This document shows positions 47,101 through 58,350 of a DNA stretch of 64,000 nt, piece after piece; positions within the stretch are counted from its first letter, which is position 1; every line of letters starts with the position of its first letter. Source of the stretch: Daphnia pulex (taxonomy: Eukaryota; Arthropoda; Branchiopoda; Diplostraca; Daphniidae); NCBI RefSeq assembly GCF_021134715.1, contig NC_060019.1:7874001-7938000 (forward strand), read 5' to 3'. A model generated the notes under the pieces. That model had not been told where the DNA came from. It worked only from the letters and a program-made list of their open reading frames with translations, and did not search any database. Both the position numbers and the translations under genes were made by a program.

Positions 47101-50100
47101 ATTCTTCAACGTCACTTTCACTGATGCTCGGCCGGCAATGGTACCAACCCTCGCTCAGCTGATTGACTTTGGAAATGACCAGATGCCCATCAGCTTCAAC
47201 AGTGTACCTGAATTGACATAATGATCCAATAAAAAATAACACAACTTGTTCAATGCAAATATAAATATCGTTTCGTATATACTGAGATGTTTGGCCGAGG
47301 AGACTGCCGCGAAAGTGCCACTCGACGGGAGCCGGAGGCTGGAAGGAACACGGAAGGCGGACGGTGGTGTCGAGTTGCGCCACCGTTTCTTTGGTGAAGC
47401 GGACCAGCTGCCTGGTGACTTGACTCGACGACAGGCCGAAAGGGACGTTGAACTTTGAGTGCTGTCCGGCTCCGTTCTTGGCCGAGCAGGTGTAGGTACC
47501 GCTGGCCGAGGTGGACAGCGAGTTGAGGGCCAAGCGTTTCGTTTTACTTTTGGGGATCCGGCGGCCGTTGTGGAACCAGTCGTAGAGGATCTCGCCCGAC
47601 CCGTCGACTTGACAGTGAAGGGCCACATCTTCGCCTTCGTTGACCTGCGCCAGACCCGACAGCCCGTCCTCGACGATATGACGGCCGGTCGTTAGCGACT
47701 GCAAGTCGATCCTCGTCGCATTGCCGATCCCTGCCAGAACCATCACCAGATACAACAACAACCAAACCAGCGGTTTATTATTTTCCGAACCGTCAAGTTT
47801 ATGAAGATGCCACAAATCAAAATGTTGACGGAGCTAAAGCAGAGCCCGAGTCCATTAAGATACTGGGAAATGAGTTTCTCTCGCTTCTTTTGAGAAAAAT
47901 GTCCAGGCTAATGTTTTCTCACATCTTTCCCAACTGTGAAATGGCGAGCTGTTTATACGTCTTCGTGTTATGCTCTATCGTAAGATGAGCCTTTTTTTTT
48001 TCTTAACGCGCGGGAGAAACCAAGTCATCCGTTAACCAATTATACGAGTCTGCTGCTGCTGCGAGTGCTGGGCCAGTTTAATAGCCGCATGCTGCGCGAG
48101 CTGTTAAACACGGCGGCAATATGAATAAACAACATACACCACCACAGCACAGCAGCAGCACTATAAGAGTAGTACATGTTTCTTCAAACACTTTGAAGGC
48201 TCCTCTTGTATACAGTTTAGACAGTGGTGAATTGGGTTACCGCGCGGGAGAGAGAGAGGGGGGAAAAAGCGACCAGAGTATTCCCCCCTCTTCAAAAGAA
48301 ACGAGGGAACGTGTTATTACGTCAAGGCAGAAAAATTCGACGCCGACAGTGAAAAAAAGGAGCAACTTTCCCTGGCCGGAAAAGCGTAAACGCGTTCGGA
48401 AAACTAAAGAGGAAGTAAAGAAGAAAATGGTAGAAAATCAAAACAAAAACATCATAGGGGGAAAAGAATTTTAGAACAGAAAGAAGGCGGTTCCTATCGC
48501 AATAGGAAAGAACAGCCTTTATCCCGCACAACAGCAAAGAGGAGAATATGCTCTCACCCCGAACTTTGGTTTACGACCCGTTGGCTGCTGGCAACTTTGT
48601 GGCGGTAAATATTTGCAACCGACTCGGCCGTTTCGAGATACAAATATTTAAACGATCTCTTCTCTCTTTTCTACCCCGACTATAGAACCTTATAGGAGTA
48701 GCAGCTATCCTCCCTGATACATAAACCCCAGATATCTCTCTTTGCTCCTTATCCCCTTTACACCGAAGAACCCGGTCTAATAGGATTTAACGTCAAACAC
48801 ACTTTTTGAAGAGAAAGAACAAAAGCTGAAAAGAAAAAGAACATCAAATTTGCTGGATATTATACACGCCCGGCGACCGCTGTGGGAACCCAATGTCGCA
48901 ACATCAAAAAATAAAAAAGTTTCCGGTTTTTCTTTATATTACGGCGGCCGTATCTCGGCGATTATATAGCTTGAATCTATACTATTACACTATCTGTCTA
49001 CAAACAAAGCTAAAAGGCCAAGAGATGGGATGGAAAAAAATAAAACAGCTAAAATGGTGTGTGTGTGTGGTTCATAAATGCGTCTGCAAACAGAGTACAC
49101 ACATGTACACTGTGAGAGGACTAGACGACTCGAGACACAAGTTGTGTGTGTATATCCCAACAAAAGATATCGGCCCATAAAGAAATATTTTTTACGACGT
49201 GAACGCGGCCAGCAGAGAATAACGTACGTCTATAGTAAGAGGGAAGAAGCAGAAAGAAAAACTTTTTCTCGAGTGTCGTATAACATAGTATGCGATAGCG
49301 AAACATGTAGTCAAAGAAACAAGAGGGGTGGGGGCCATTGCCCACCATCACCGGCCACCATCGCCAAAGAAACAGAGAGCCATATGGGTTCGTTATTCGA
49401 CCGACTGGACTCTCTCTAGCTGCAACAGAAGCCTTATTATTACAGTCTTTTCTAGAATGTAGCCAAGTTTATATGTTATACGTTTGAATAAGAAAATGCT
49501 TGCAAGACATTTCATTTCCGAAAAGGTCAGGAGACAACAAAGCAGAAGTTTTGGGGTCTTTTCGGACCGAACGACTTCATCGTGTCTAACAGGGCAGGGC
49601 GGGGACATGTGTGTAGAGCTGGGCCCAGAAAACAATCGAGAAAAATAGGAAAAAAGCTAAAAAACTGCAGGCAGCATATAACAGCCGTCTCCTCCTATTT
49701 CCTCTCCCTTTTGTAGCTCTAAATGTCACGCGATAACGAAGCCGGTCGGCACATATAGCGGCGGCGGCTGGGGGGGATTAAATACAATTTATATACAGTA
49801 TATAAATATATCTACGTCTGTTACGTGTGTGTGTGTGTAGTGTACATAAATATATACACACGCTTCACCCCCTCGCTTCACAGCCCCCGTTTCCCATCTG
49901 CAAAAGGCAGCAGCAGCAGCAGCCCTGGCAATTGTTGGTTACCATGGGCCAAAAGAATAAGAAGGGGGGAGATCCTTCTTGCTTTTTGTTTCCCGGCGGA
50001 TGCAACAATATCAAAAAAATGTTGGTAACGCGGAGCAGAGAAGCACGCGCGCGCTCCGGCGGATTGAACGACGGGGTTATATATATACACACACATATGA

Positions 50101-51266
50101 AAACGAATAAAAAAGCCCCAACCGAAAGAGAGCAGTTGGCGGACCTATAGTATAGTATATAGAGGTCATAAAAGTGAATATCTCTCAAATGAAGAGGGGA
50201 AAATAAAGTTGTGGGGGGGGCAGCTTTTTCGGTGTTGGCAGACGGAAAACCTCAGCAGCGCGCGTGTATAGATGACGAGGGTCGTCTCTTTTTGGCTATA
50301 GTTTCCCGTCGGTCATGGATCTGTGGGCGCGGCAGACGGCCGTGAAAGGGGGGGAAGTTGACAGATTTACGACGATCGTCGTTAAAAATCTTTCCCCCCC
50401 CCCCCACACCATGTAATATTCGCGCCTGGGATATCTCTTTTTTCTATAGCGCCTACTGTGTGATTGTGTGTGCTTAAACGCTCTTTGGAATGACACACAC
50501 AAAGTATATTGGGGGGGAAGCTGATTATGATTAAACAGCAGCAGCAGGAGCTTACAGTGAATCATCAGAGTGGCCAGCTGAGATGCGATGGAGAAGCCGG
50601 AAGAGACGTTGGTGGCGGTGCAGGCGAAATCGCCCGAGTCGAGACGGTGATCCGCACGGCGGATGACCAAAGCTCCGGTCGTCGAATTCTGGTAGCGCCG
50701 GCTGGAATTGATGAGCAGTTCGCCGTTGAGCGTCCAGCTGATGCTGATCCGATCCTCGGCCGACACTCGGCACTCCAGCTCGACGCTCTGACCTGTCCGG
50801 ATGATCCCTGGAGGACTCACCGGCCACTTGCGGAAGTAGAAATCGTCTTGGCACGTCACGCAATCACTCAGCACTGTCGTTTTGATCATCACCACCACCA
50901 CAAGACCTGGAAAAAAAAAATCGGAAAAATTGAATTTCTAACAACCGTCAAAGAATTTGAGGACGATCCTGAGACAGGACTTTTTGGGCAGCCCATCCGC
51001 ATCATTCAAAAGCGATAAAATAGAAATTGGAAGCGATCCAAATTTGACGAGGACATTGTTCAAAGTCCTAGAGCTGCTGCTGCCGAGGGACTCGACTGGC
51101 AGGGATGAAATAGCATAAGCGCTGACATGTTTGATATTTATAGTCATATAATCCGCTTCATCATCATCTCACAATTCCGATGGATTATTTGGCTACAAGT
51201 TGGAAAAAATTCTCAAAACTTCTTACCGGTCCACGCCAGCCGCAGGAAGGTGAAATCGGCTGCCAT
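44183..51266 (-). CDS. otk: PTK7/off-track receptor pseudokinase
   Basis: Thirteen coding exons with continuous phase give 1,080 residues (human PTK7 about 1,070). Exons in transcript order: 51266-51227, 50906-50556, 47730-47283, 47207-47077, 47014-46718, 46647-46363, 46294-46022, 45952-45805, 45730-45603, 45538-45329, 45259-45134, 45061-44679, 44605-44183. Signal peptide from exons 1-2 (LVVVVMIKTTVLSDC core). Seven Ig domains, each with the Cys pair and Trp, as in PTK7. One transmembrane helix about 718-739 followed by CRLRRRQRK, then a kinase-like domain about 790-1060. It is degenerate: beta-3 reads VLLRIL (Arg826 for Lys), HRDLGTRN is kept (Asp923), and DFG is SFG (947-949). The exon 2/3 splice recreates IHWIG, matching IKWIE in PTK7. 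Known role: Wnt/planar polarity and semaphorin signalling co-receptor at the plasma membrane. A possible alternative start lies just before exon 3. Confidence 0.93.
47731..50555 (-). other. Long PTK7 intron 2 with a possible internal first exon
   Basis: This 2.8-kb intron is far longer than the other PTK7 introns (about 55-105 bp, except intron 1 of 320 bp). Directly upstream of exon 3 the sequence stays open in the exon 3 frame back to an ATG at 47813-47815. That peptide carries a signal-peptide-like core, KPLVWLLLYLVMVLAG. The rest is microsatellite and homopolymer rich, with C/G runs at 50207-50222 and 50395-50406. No other gene is seen inside it. Confidence 0.45.
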
Positions 51267-52437
51267 GTCGTTCAGCCACACTGTGAGATGTCAACGATGT
51301 GAAATGCAAACTAGCCGGTGCAACATGAAAGACACAAAATCAAAAAAGGGCCCCCCCGCAGTTTTTGGGGTTGTTGTCGGGTCCCACGTCGAGCCAGGAC
51401 TTGTGCGGAGTCAACGAGTCCCAACTGTGTAACCGACTCGGGGAAATGTTGAACAGATATATATGTTTATCCTCGTCACTTACAGTTGAGATACTGTGGG
51501 TTAGGTAGAGCTCGGTAGCTTGTATACAGTCGTGTGTGTGTGTGCGGAAGAGATGGACACACAGCCGGCCGTGTTCACGCCCACCCCACGTCTGAAAAAC
51601 GGCAGCCAATACAATAGCGGAGGGGGGGTGATAACCAGCGCCATCCCTGAACGGTTGTCGTAATCTCCCAAAGTCAAGGAAAAAAAAACAAAACTAAAAC
51701 AAAACTAAACGCATTCAAACAAATCTTAGAAGAGGAAAAAAAACAACAAGATATTGACGTCGATTGCGGTCCTACGTCAAAGCTGCGCGTGTGGTGTTTG
51801 AACTACCTTGAAGCCAGTCAAAAACATTTTCTGTTTTATGAGAAAAAAGGGTTAATTATTTTTGTTCGGCTGCTGCTGGTTGCTGGGTGGTAGAGAGATA
51901 TGGCAGTGTTCCTTATAGAGAAGTCATATACAGACACCGTGTGAAAACCAGTATTATTTTCCTTTGGTCTTTTCAAAATCAAAGTTGATGGCATTTCCGA
52001 CTGGTAGGCTTACTACAATGGCGTGGTATTTGAATTCTTTGTCCTATTCGGGTTATAAGATATATGTTTCCGTTTAAGAGTCTGGACATCTGGAACTGAT
52101 TGACAGCTTAGTTCTACTAATAATTAAAGGGCGACACATATGGGTTGTACGAATATTAAGAGCGTAAAACTATACCAACAAAATTTATGGTAATAGTAGA
52201 TTTAATTTGAAATTTTGAATTTCTGTTGAATTGAATGTTGAAAGGAGAATCACGATTTCGTGGAGATGACTAAAATGATTGGTCGCTATGATTAAGTTGA
52301 GTTTAAGTCAAATAAGTCATTAAAAATTGATTCAAGAATGAGTGTAATTGTGAATTGTTATCGCATTACAGAAGAAAGATGTGATGACGAAGGGAGTCAA
52401 GATATTTGTGAAAGAGCTGGCACGAATGTTAAACAAG
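51267..52437. other. PTK7 upstream region
   Basis: No coding signs. The PTK7 transcription start is probably here. A run of AAAAAACAAAACTAAAAC-type low complexity lies near 51680-51710. Core promoter elements could not be placed with confidence. Confidence 0.4.
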
Positions 52438-53231
52438 TTAATATCCAGTGCTGGCTGGGCGCTGAGCGGGGCCTTGCTGGGAAACAGCTGGGACAGAAGA
52501 GTATGATTGAGCGGATTGGGCGGTGAACGATTGTTGCTGGGCAGGAGCAGCGAAAGTCTGCTGGGCAGGAGCAGAGAAGGTCTGCTGTTGGGGAGCAGCG
52601 AAGGTCTGCTGGGCAGGGGCAGAGAATGTCTGCTGGGCAGTGGAGTCAACCGATGAGGCAGGGGCGGATTGCTGGGCGGATGATGCTGCTGCTGCTGCGG
52701 GGTTGATGGTGATGCAAGAGCAGATCTGCTGGGTAGTGGCCGGAGCAGATGCGCCTCCGCCAAGGAGAGAAGAGCTGCCGCTGGACACTGGTCGGGATTG
52801 TTCAGCGGTAAAGGCCGGTCTTTGCTGCTCCAGGGCCGGGCTGCTCTGCTGGGCTTGGGCGACGTACGACGGCAATTGGCTGCCCATCATTCCGCTTCCG
52901 GATTGAGGTCCTTGGCTGGAAGATCTATAACATAAATAACATTGAATGACGCAAGACTCTCCAAGTATAAAATGGAATTAAAGTTCAAACTCACTGAGAC
53001 AAGTATTGGCCGGAGCAGGAAGCAGCCAACATGGCGCAGATCATAACGACCTAAATAATTAAGACAAAACATTTTTGTAAATAAATGAAGTATTTCAAGC
53101 GACTCGTAATGTCAAAAATAAAAGATTAAAAAAAAAAAAAACTCGACTTAAATTTAGAGAAACATGGAAATAACATTTAAATAAAAGGAAATTTTAAAAG
53201 TTTTAATACTTACAGTTTTGAAGGTATTCAT
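52438..53231 (-). CDS. Small secreted Gln/Ala/Ser-rich repeat protein
   Basis: Three exons in phase (53231-53214, 53050-52995, 52924-52438) give 186 residues. The first 21 residues form a clear signal peptide (MNTFKTVVMICAMLAASCSG, then QY). The mature part is rich in Gln, Ala, Ser and Pro. It has several imperfect copies of an AQQTF(S/A)AP unit around residues 110-155, and a TTQQICSCITIN segment that holds its only mature cysteines. It resembles arthropod extracellular-matrix or egg-coat style low-complexity proteins, but I do not recognise a family. Exon 1 encodes only six residues, a layout common for arthropod secreted and cuticle genes, where a tiny first exon starts the signal peptide. 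The antisense frames over the repeat are shadows. Confidence 0.8.
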
Positions 53232-54247
53232 GATGAAGTAGTAGGAATTGGAGTGCTGTTGACTGGAGAACTTGCAAAGGTGAAGTGAGTGTCTTCCAAA
53301 GAAATCGCAGGCCTTTAAATAGTCCAGTTCCAGGTAGACGGACAAATCAGCTGGAATTGAATTAACGGTTACTATGCGGAGGAGGGAAAGTCAAATATGA
53401 AAACTGACCTAGTTCAAAGGTGAAATTGTTCACCTGCTTTCCCACATCGCATTGTGCTGGTCACAACCAAACCAAGGTTAACAATCGCGTCCCCTTCGAC
53501 CTATTTTTTAAAATTACTTTAAAGCCCCTTCCGCTCTTCTTCGTTCAGACAAACATGTTTTTCACAGTGGCCTATCAACAATCTTCTGCCAATCCCTTTT
53601 CGTGTTTCTTTTTTTTTTAAAGCAAGGTCGGAAAATCTAAAAGGGTCATAAAATTAAAAACAGGTAAGGTCTTGGCTGTTGCTATGTTGATTTCTTTCGT
53701 ATGAAATGGGAAATTTAATTTTTTACAATCGTGACTGGCTGACTGTATTTTTTTTCATAGTTAAGTACAGAAAATATTGTTTCGTCTCAAACATTGCTTG
53801 ATCCTTGATTTCGAAGGAACTTGTTGAGTAATAAAACAAAGTACTAGTTGTGCGGTAACATCACACAAAAACAGTGTAGGGATTAACGATTGCACCTCTG
53901 ACAGCCACTTAAGCTGTTTAGCACGTTAAGCTCCATCATAATTCATGGGCACTATCATCTGAAATTTGCTTATCACCTAGACGCAATGATGAGGGACAAT
54001 TGCTACCAAGTCGATTTATTCATATTACATTAAATAAAAAAGTCAAAAAATTCCTTTTTATTATAATACAAAGGACCCTAAGGATTTTATTAATTTATCC
54101 TATACACAACCGGTTTCCCTTATTTATACTCCTGATATAAGATGTCAAAAAACTTGTAAAATGTTTTTTTTTTAATTTCGTTTAAAATTCGCGCTACTTA
54201 AACGCCATCTCTGTTGCGATACCCTAAATGCGTGGAAATGAGGGAAA
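53232..54247. other. Intergenic between secreted repeat protein and NAA38
   Basis: AT-rich, no coding signs. The two genes are divergent, so both promoters lie here. A CGCCATCT motif at 54203-54210 sits 38 bp before the NAA38 start codon. Confidence 0.5.
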
Positions 54248-54734
54248 ATGGACGGTCTGTCAAAGCTCGAAAACATTGAAATGGTTGATATTTCGAAGGA
54301 GTCATCAAAAGAAAAGGAACTTACTATGAAAGTACGTTCAGAAGTTATTCTTTCTTAGTCTTAAATGCTCATCACAACACCAATTTCATTTATTTTGCAA
54401 AAGGTTAAATCTCCCGGAAGGTTGAAACTGGAATCTTGGCTCAACGCTGTTATGAAAATAGAGATTGAAGACGGTCGCACCTTGATTGGGCAGTTTTTGT
54501 GCACAGACAGAGACTGCAACATAATTCTTGGATCCTGTTATGAGTACCCTCCTCCAGATGGTAAAACAAGTTTTGACTTAACATTATGATTGCAGTGACT
54601 AGAAACAGTTAACACAAACAGATAATGCTGCTGAAGAGCCACGTGTATTAGGATTGGCAATGGTGCCAGGGAAGTATATTGTTTCAATCTCAGTTGATGA
54701 TCTGATGGTACACAACTCTCCATATATTACATGA
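54248..54734 (+). CDS. NAA38: NAA38 (LSMD1), auxiliary subunit of the NatC N-terminal acetyltransferase
   Basis: Three exons (54248-54331, 54404-54560, 54622-54734) in phase encode 117 residues, close to the human protein (about 125). It is an Sm/LSm-fold protein that joins NAA30 and NAA35 in NatC, which acetylates protein N-termini beginning with Met plus a hydrophobic residue, in the cytosol on ribosomes. Diagnostic segments: [20 protein letters not shown] (human [20 protein letters not shown]) and EEPRVLGLAMVPGKYIVSI (human EPRVLGLAMVPGHHIVSI). The start ATG is the first one in the exon, and 28 residues precede the conserved part. The gene is tail-to-tail with RTF1, with 167 bp between stop codons, so the two 3' UTRs probably abut or overlap. 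Confidence 0.94.
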
Positions 54735-54901
54735 CATCAGCCAGGTTGTGTATTGGCTTAATGTGTATACATGCTTAACACTATCAGAGGAATACAAAGT
54801 TGATTTGTTTGTCAGTTCAATTGCTTCATCCTGACTGTTAAGATTTTAATTTATTAGTCTTTTATGCTTTTAAGTCAATGTGAGTAAAGGGAGCTCCTAG
54901 T

Positions 54902-57711
54902 TCAAATTAATCCACGCTTTTTCTTATAATCTTCTAAGTTGAGGGAACGACGAGGGGCTTCTTTCAGGTTTGCCACAGGTTTTGGAGTGACAGCAACTGG
55001 TTGAGCTGTAATCAAAAATAGAAAATTAAAATGTCAACTGAATTCTTGATTATTTTAGTTAACTTACATTGAAGAGGGACTTCTAAATCTATTTTTATAT
55101 CAAAATCGTGTGCAGAAAATAGATCACTAGTTTTTGGCTTTGCAACCAGTTTAGCTTTGTCTTTCGAATCAGTTCTGCCTTCATTATTGGCAGTTGCCGA
55201 CTGACTTTCAGTTTTAATTACTGGGGCAAGAGGGTCGGGTCCAGGCGGAATTCCATCGGCATTAGGACGGTAACCTCCTGACTTTCCGGGCCTAGTGCTT
55301 CTCCGTGTGAACGGATCTTCGGTTTTCTGTCCTCCACTGGCTCGAATCTCCTCAAGAATGGCTTCTTCTGCTCTCTCTACATTGCGCTTGCGATTACGTT
55401 CATTGATGAACGAAATAGATGAGAGCGTTGTTGAAAGAGATCGCTTGCTCAGCTCATCAGCTCTCTCCTCCAGTTCGGCCAATTCTTTAGTGATGCGTTC
55501 CGTTTCTTCTTCCTCTCCTCTGTTAAGGTAATCGACAGTCAATCAATATCCAACTTCTGATTGTTGAGAAATTTGCGACATACTTTAGTAGGGCTACGTC
55601 ACGTTCCTTCATCAATTGATTTTTACGCATAGCATAGTTGTAAGGAGTCTTCCGGAATCGTCCTTTTTCTTCCAACATCTACACGATTGGCAAATCATTA
55701 TGCATTACTCACGACATATACTTTAAATCAACCAAATTACCTGGTTAATGTCCTCTTCATTGAATTCAAAATTGGCAGCTTCTTTTATGTCTTTGAGCTT
55801 TTTCTCAATATCTTCTAGAGTTGGAGGAGATGTTCCCTGAGTAAGTGAAGAGTGTTACAAGTGAAGAGTACATTGATACACTGTACATAGTACATTGAAG
55901 AGTACCTGAGTGTTACAATCGTCCAACCATTTTTTGAATTCTGAGTCACTGAAATCCTGGACAAACACAACGGCGTATGAAAAATAAAGTGGGCCCATCA
56001 TAATTCTATAACAAGACGTACCTGATTGCTAACGAATTCAATCCGAAAAACTCTTTCTTGAGCACCATGCTTCAGTCGTATTCCTTTGTTTGTTTTGGTG
56101 GAGCCTAGTTGATAAATTTTGCCGGTTTCACAGACATCAATGATTTCGGCAATCCTGTAAACTGATCTGCCGTTGTTCATGCCGATTCCAACTCGAACAA
56201 AGCAACCAACAATAGCTCGTTTGAGGAAAGGTGCATGAACCCACTTTTCAAGCCTGTGACGAGACAAACGAATTCGTCCCAGCTGCTCTTTGCTTTCCAC
56301 AAACACCGGCTTCTTAGCTTTGCTACTTTTTTTGTCGTCCTCCTAGATGAATACAGGCAATTAGTAAAGGTTCATCAACAGATAATAGTGTCACCTACAT
56401 CGGAATCACTACTACTGCTACTGGAGCTGCTCTGCTGGCGTTTGCTTGATGAGGGAAATGATGATTTACCAGCAGCACCGTGTTTATCTGTGCTAAAATC
56501 AGATCCAGAATCTGAATCGGAACCACTATCGTCAGAGTAAACATCAGATGCTTTCAGTTTCTTCTTGTTAGCATCGGCAGATACCCCGTCGAGATCTCCA
56601 TCCTTATCGTCGTTCTTGCGATCTTCAATGCGCTGTTTCTCCTTTTCCTCTGTTGAACAAGAAACAATGTTTACTCTATCCAAGAAGAGTTGATCGAATG
56701 TATTTGAACAAGTACCTCTCTCTTTCTTTTCCTCTCGGCGAGCTTTCAAGGCGGTCATGGCCTGAGCTTTCTTGTCGGTCTTCCCTTTGTTTTCTTCAAC
56801 AGTCTTCTTTCGTTCCTTACTTCTCTCTTTAACATCTTTGTCGAGATCTTTATCACCCCAGTCCTTAGAAAGCCCCTTGTCTTTGTTGTCCTTCTTGCCC
56901 TTATGGGAAGATTTTTTCTTGTGCTGCTCTTTACGTTTGGCAGCCTTTAGTTTCTTTTCAATTTCAAACCTTAAAACATAAAAGTAAGGACATGGAGTTC
57001 ACTCTAAAGAAATAACAAATAATGTACCTTGTCCTCATAACTTCTCTTCTTTCATTTCGGTTGAACAGCTCTTCTTCTCTTTCTTTTTCAGTCATGGAGG
57101 CAAGACGAGCCTGATCATTATCATCTCCCATAAGGTTCTCATCATACCCATCATTAAATTCTTCTTCAGACTCAGAGCTGGAATAGCTACTAGAACTTCC
57201 ACTTTTTCTAGCTCCATCGTCAGAATCAGAGTTATCTGAAACTTCACCTTTAATACAAAATGAGAGGATTCAAGACAAAGGAACCATGTAAACAACAATT
57301 CTCATTTTTCCACCTTCTTCTGGGTCAGAATGGCTTTCATTGTCACTTGAGGGTTTTCGATTAGGTTTTCCTGAACTAAGTTTAGCTTTCTTCTTCTTGG
57401 GCTTCTTCTTCTTGCCACTAGCATCCCAGTCATCATCTGAATCTGAGGTTTCTGAATCTGAATCATGTGCTACCGGCTTAGGCGGGGAATTGCTGGCTGC
57501 AACCCCAGTCCGTTGACGTTTCTTTGGCGAAGTCACCAAGCCCTATTAACAGGAATTGGTTCATCACTTTTAGCTGCACGACAAAACAAGCTGTCACTGA
57601 AATTGCATTACTTACCGACTCGGCATCTGATTCACTGCTACTACTACTGCTGCTGCTACTCCCGCTACCACTTCCACTACCTGACGAAGATTCAGCACGA
57701 CGTTTGCTCAT
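54902..57711 (-). CDS. RTF1: RTF1, Paf1-complex-associated elongation factor
   Basis: Eleven exons in phase: 57711-57616, 57542-57314, 57247-57028, 56969-56716, 56649-56399, 56342-56022, 55956-55906, 55836-55741, 55678-55584, 55519-55068, 55005-54902, giving 722 residues (human 710). RTF1 couples RNA polymerase II elongation to H2B ubiquitination and binds SPT5 through its Plus3 domain. Seen here: a Ser/Asp/Glu-rich N-terminus ([17 protein letters not shown]), the conserved [16 protein letters not shown] block, [12 protein letters not shown], the Plus3 domain about residues 365-490 ([55 protein letters not shown]), the DPFTRR block, [12 protein letters not shown], and the invariant tail [16 protein letters not shown]. 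Exon 5 uses a GTAGGT donor. An alternative GTGACA donor 4 bp downstream would break the frame. Confidence 0.97.
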
Positions 57712-58350
57712 TTTAAGTTAAAACAGTTCAAAAATCGGAATAAATAAATATTAAGAGATGCACAATTACGAATAACACACAAAAAACTCCGCTTCAACAA
57801 TGACGACTGAACCTCCCTTCGTGATACCTTAGCGCCATTGATTCTCAAGTCCCAACATGCGGCATTGCCAAATGGAAAAAGAAAACTTTGAAGTTTTTTA
57901 CGAATTTTAAATGATCGAAATTTTTTAGATGATCAAAGAAAATGTACTTGCAATCCAATTCAATTACATCAATTTTCAGAGAAAAATAAACCAAAAATTT
58001 CCAAAACATTTCCCTATTCACAGCAGTAATCTCTACAATGTAAAGCAAAAGAGAACAAACCTCTAGTTCCTCAACCAAAATAAAGGATTTTCTTTTAATT
58101 TTTTTTTCAACCATAATCATAGTTTAGAACAACTGACTAGACATGAGTTTGCAAATAGATATTTGATACACAAACTCACACGCCAGCCATGAATTGAAAC
58201 GGACGGAAAGAAGCGCAAGAAGTTGGCGCGGAGATAAGTGAAATTACCACATATTATAATAACACATTTCACTATTTGTTATAAATACGAGTTCGTGCGT
58301 AGTCTCGTTCATGAGGTACTAAATATCCAATAGTCAGCTTTGTTTACAAT
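57712..58350. other. Intergenic between RTF1 and the small secreted gene
   Basis: Holds the RTF1 promoter and the 3' UTR of the next gene. AGCGCCATTG lies at 57831, about 120 bp upstream of the RTF1 start codon. No coding signs. Confidence 0.5.

Noticed and set aside
47054..47815. A separate Ig gene starting at 47815 and unrelated to the exons at 50-51 kb
   Set aside because: The exon 2 to exon 3 splice keeps phase and recreates the conserved PTK7 junction between Ig1 and Ig2. The 47815 ATG is kept only as a possible alternative start.
50296..50555. Continuation of the exon 2 frame beyond the donor at 50555
   Set aside because: A GTAAGC donor ends the Ig domain; what follows is low-complexity intron.
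52332..52906. Other-frame and antisense ORFs over the Gln/Ala-rich gene
   Set aside because: Repeat-driven shadows; only one frame has a signal peptide and consistent splicing.
56395..56399. RTF1 exon 5 ending 4 bp later at a GTGACA donor
   Set aside because: It would shift the frame into the next exon. The GTAGGT donor restores EDDKKSSK, which leads into the Plus3 domain.
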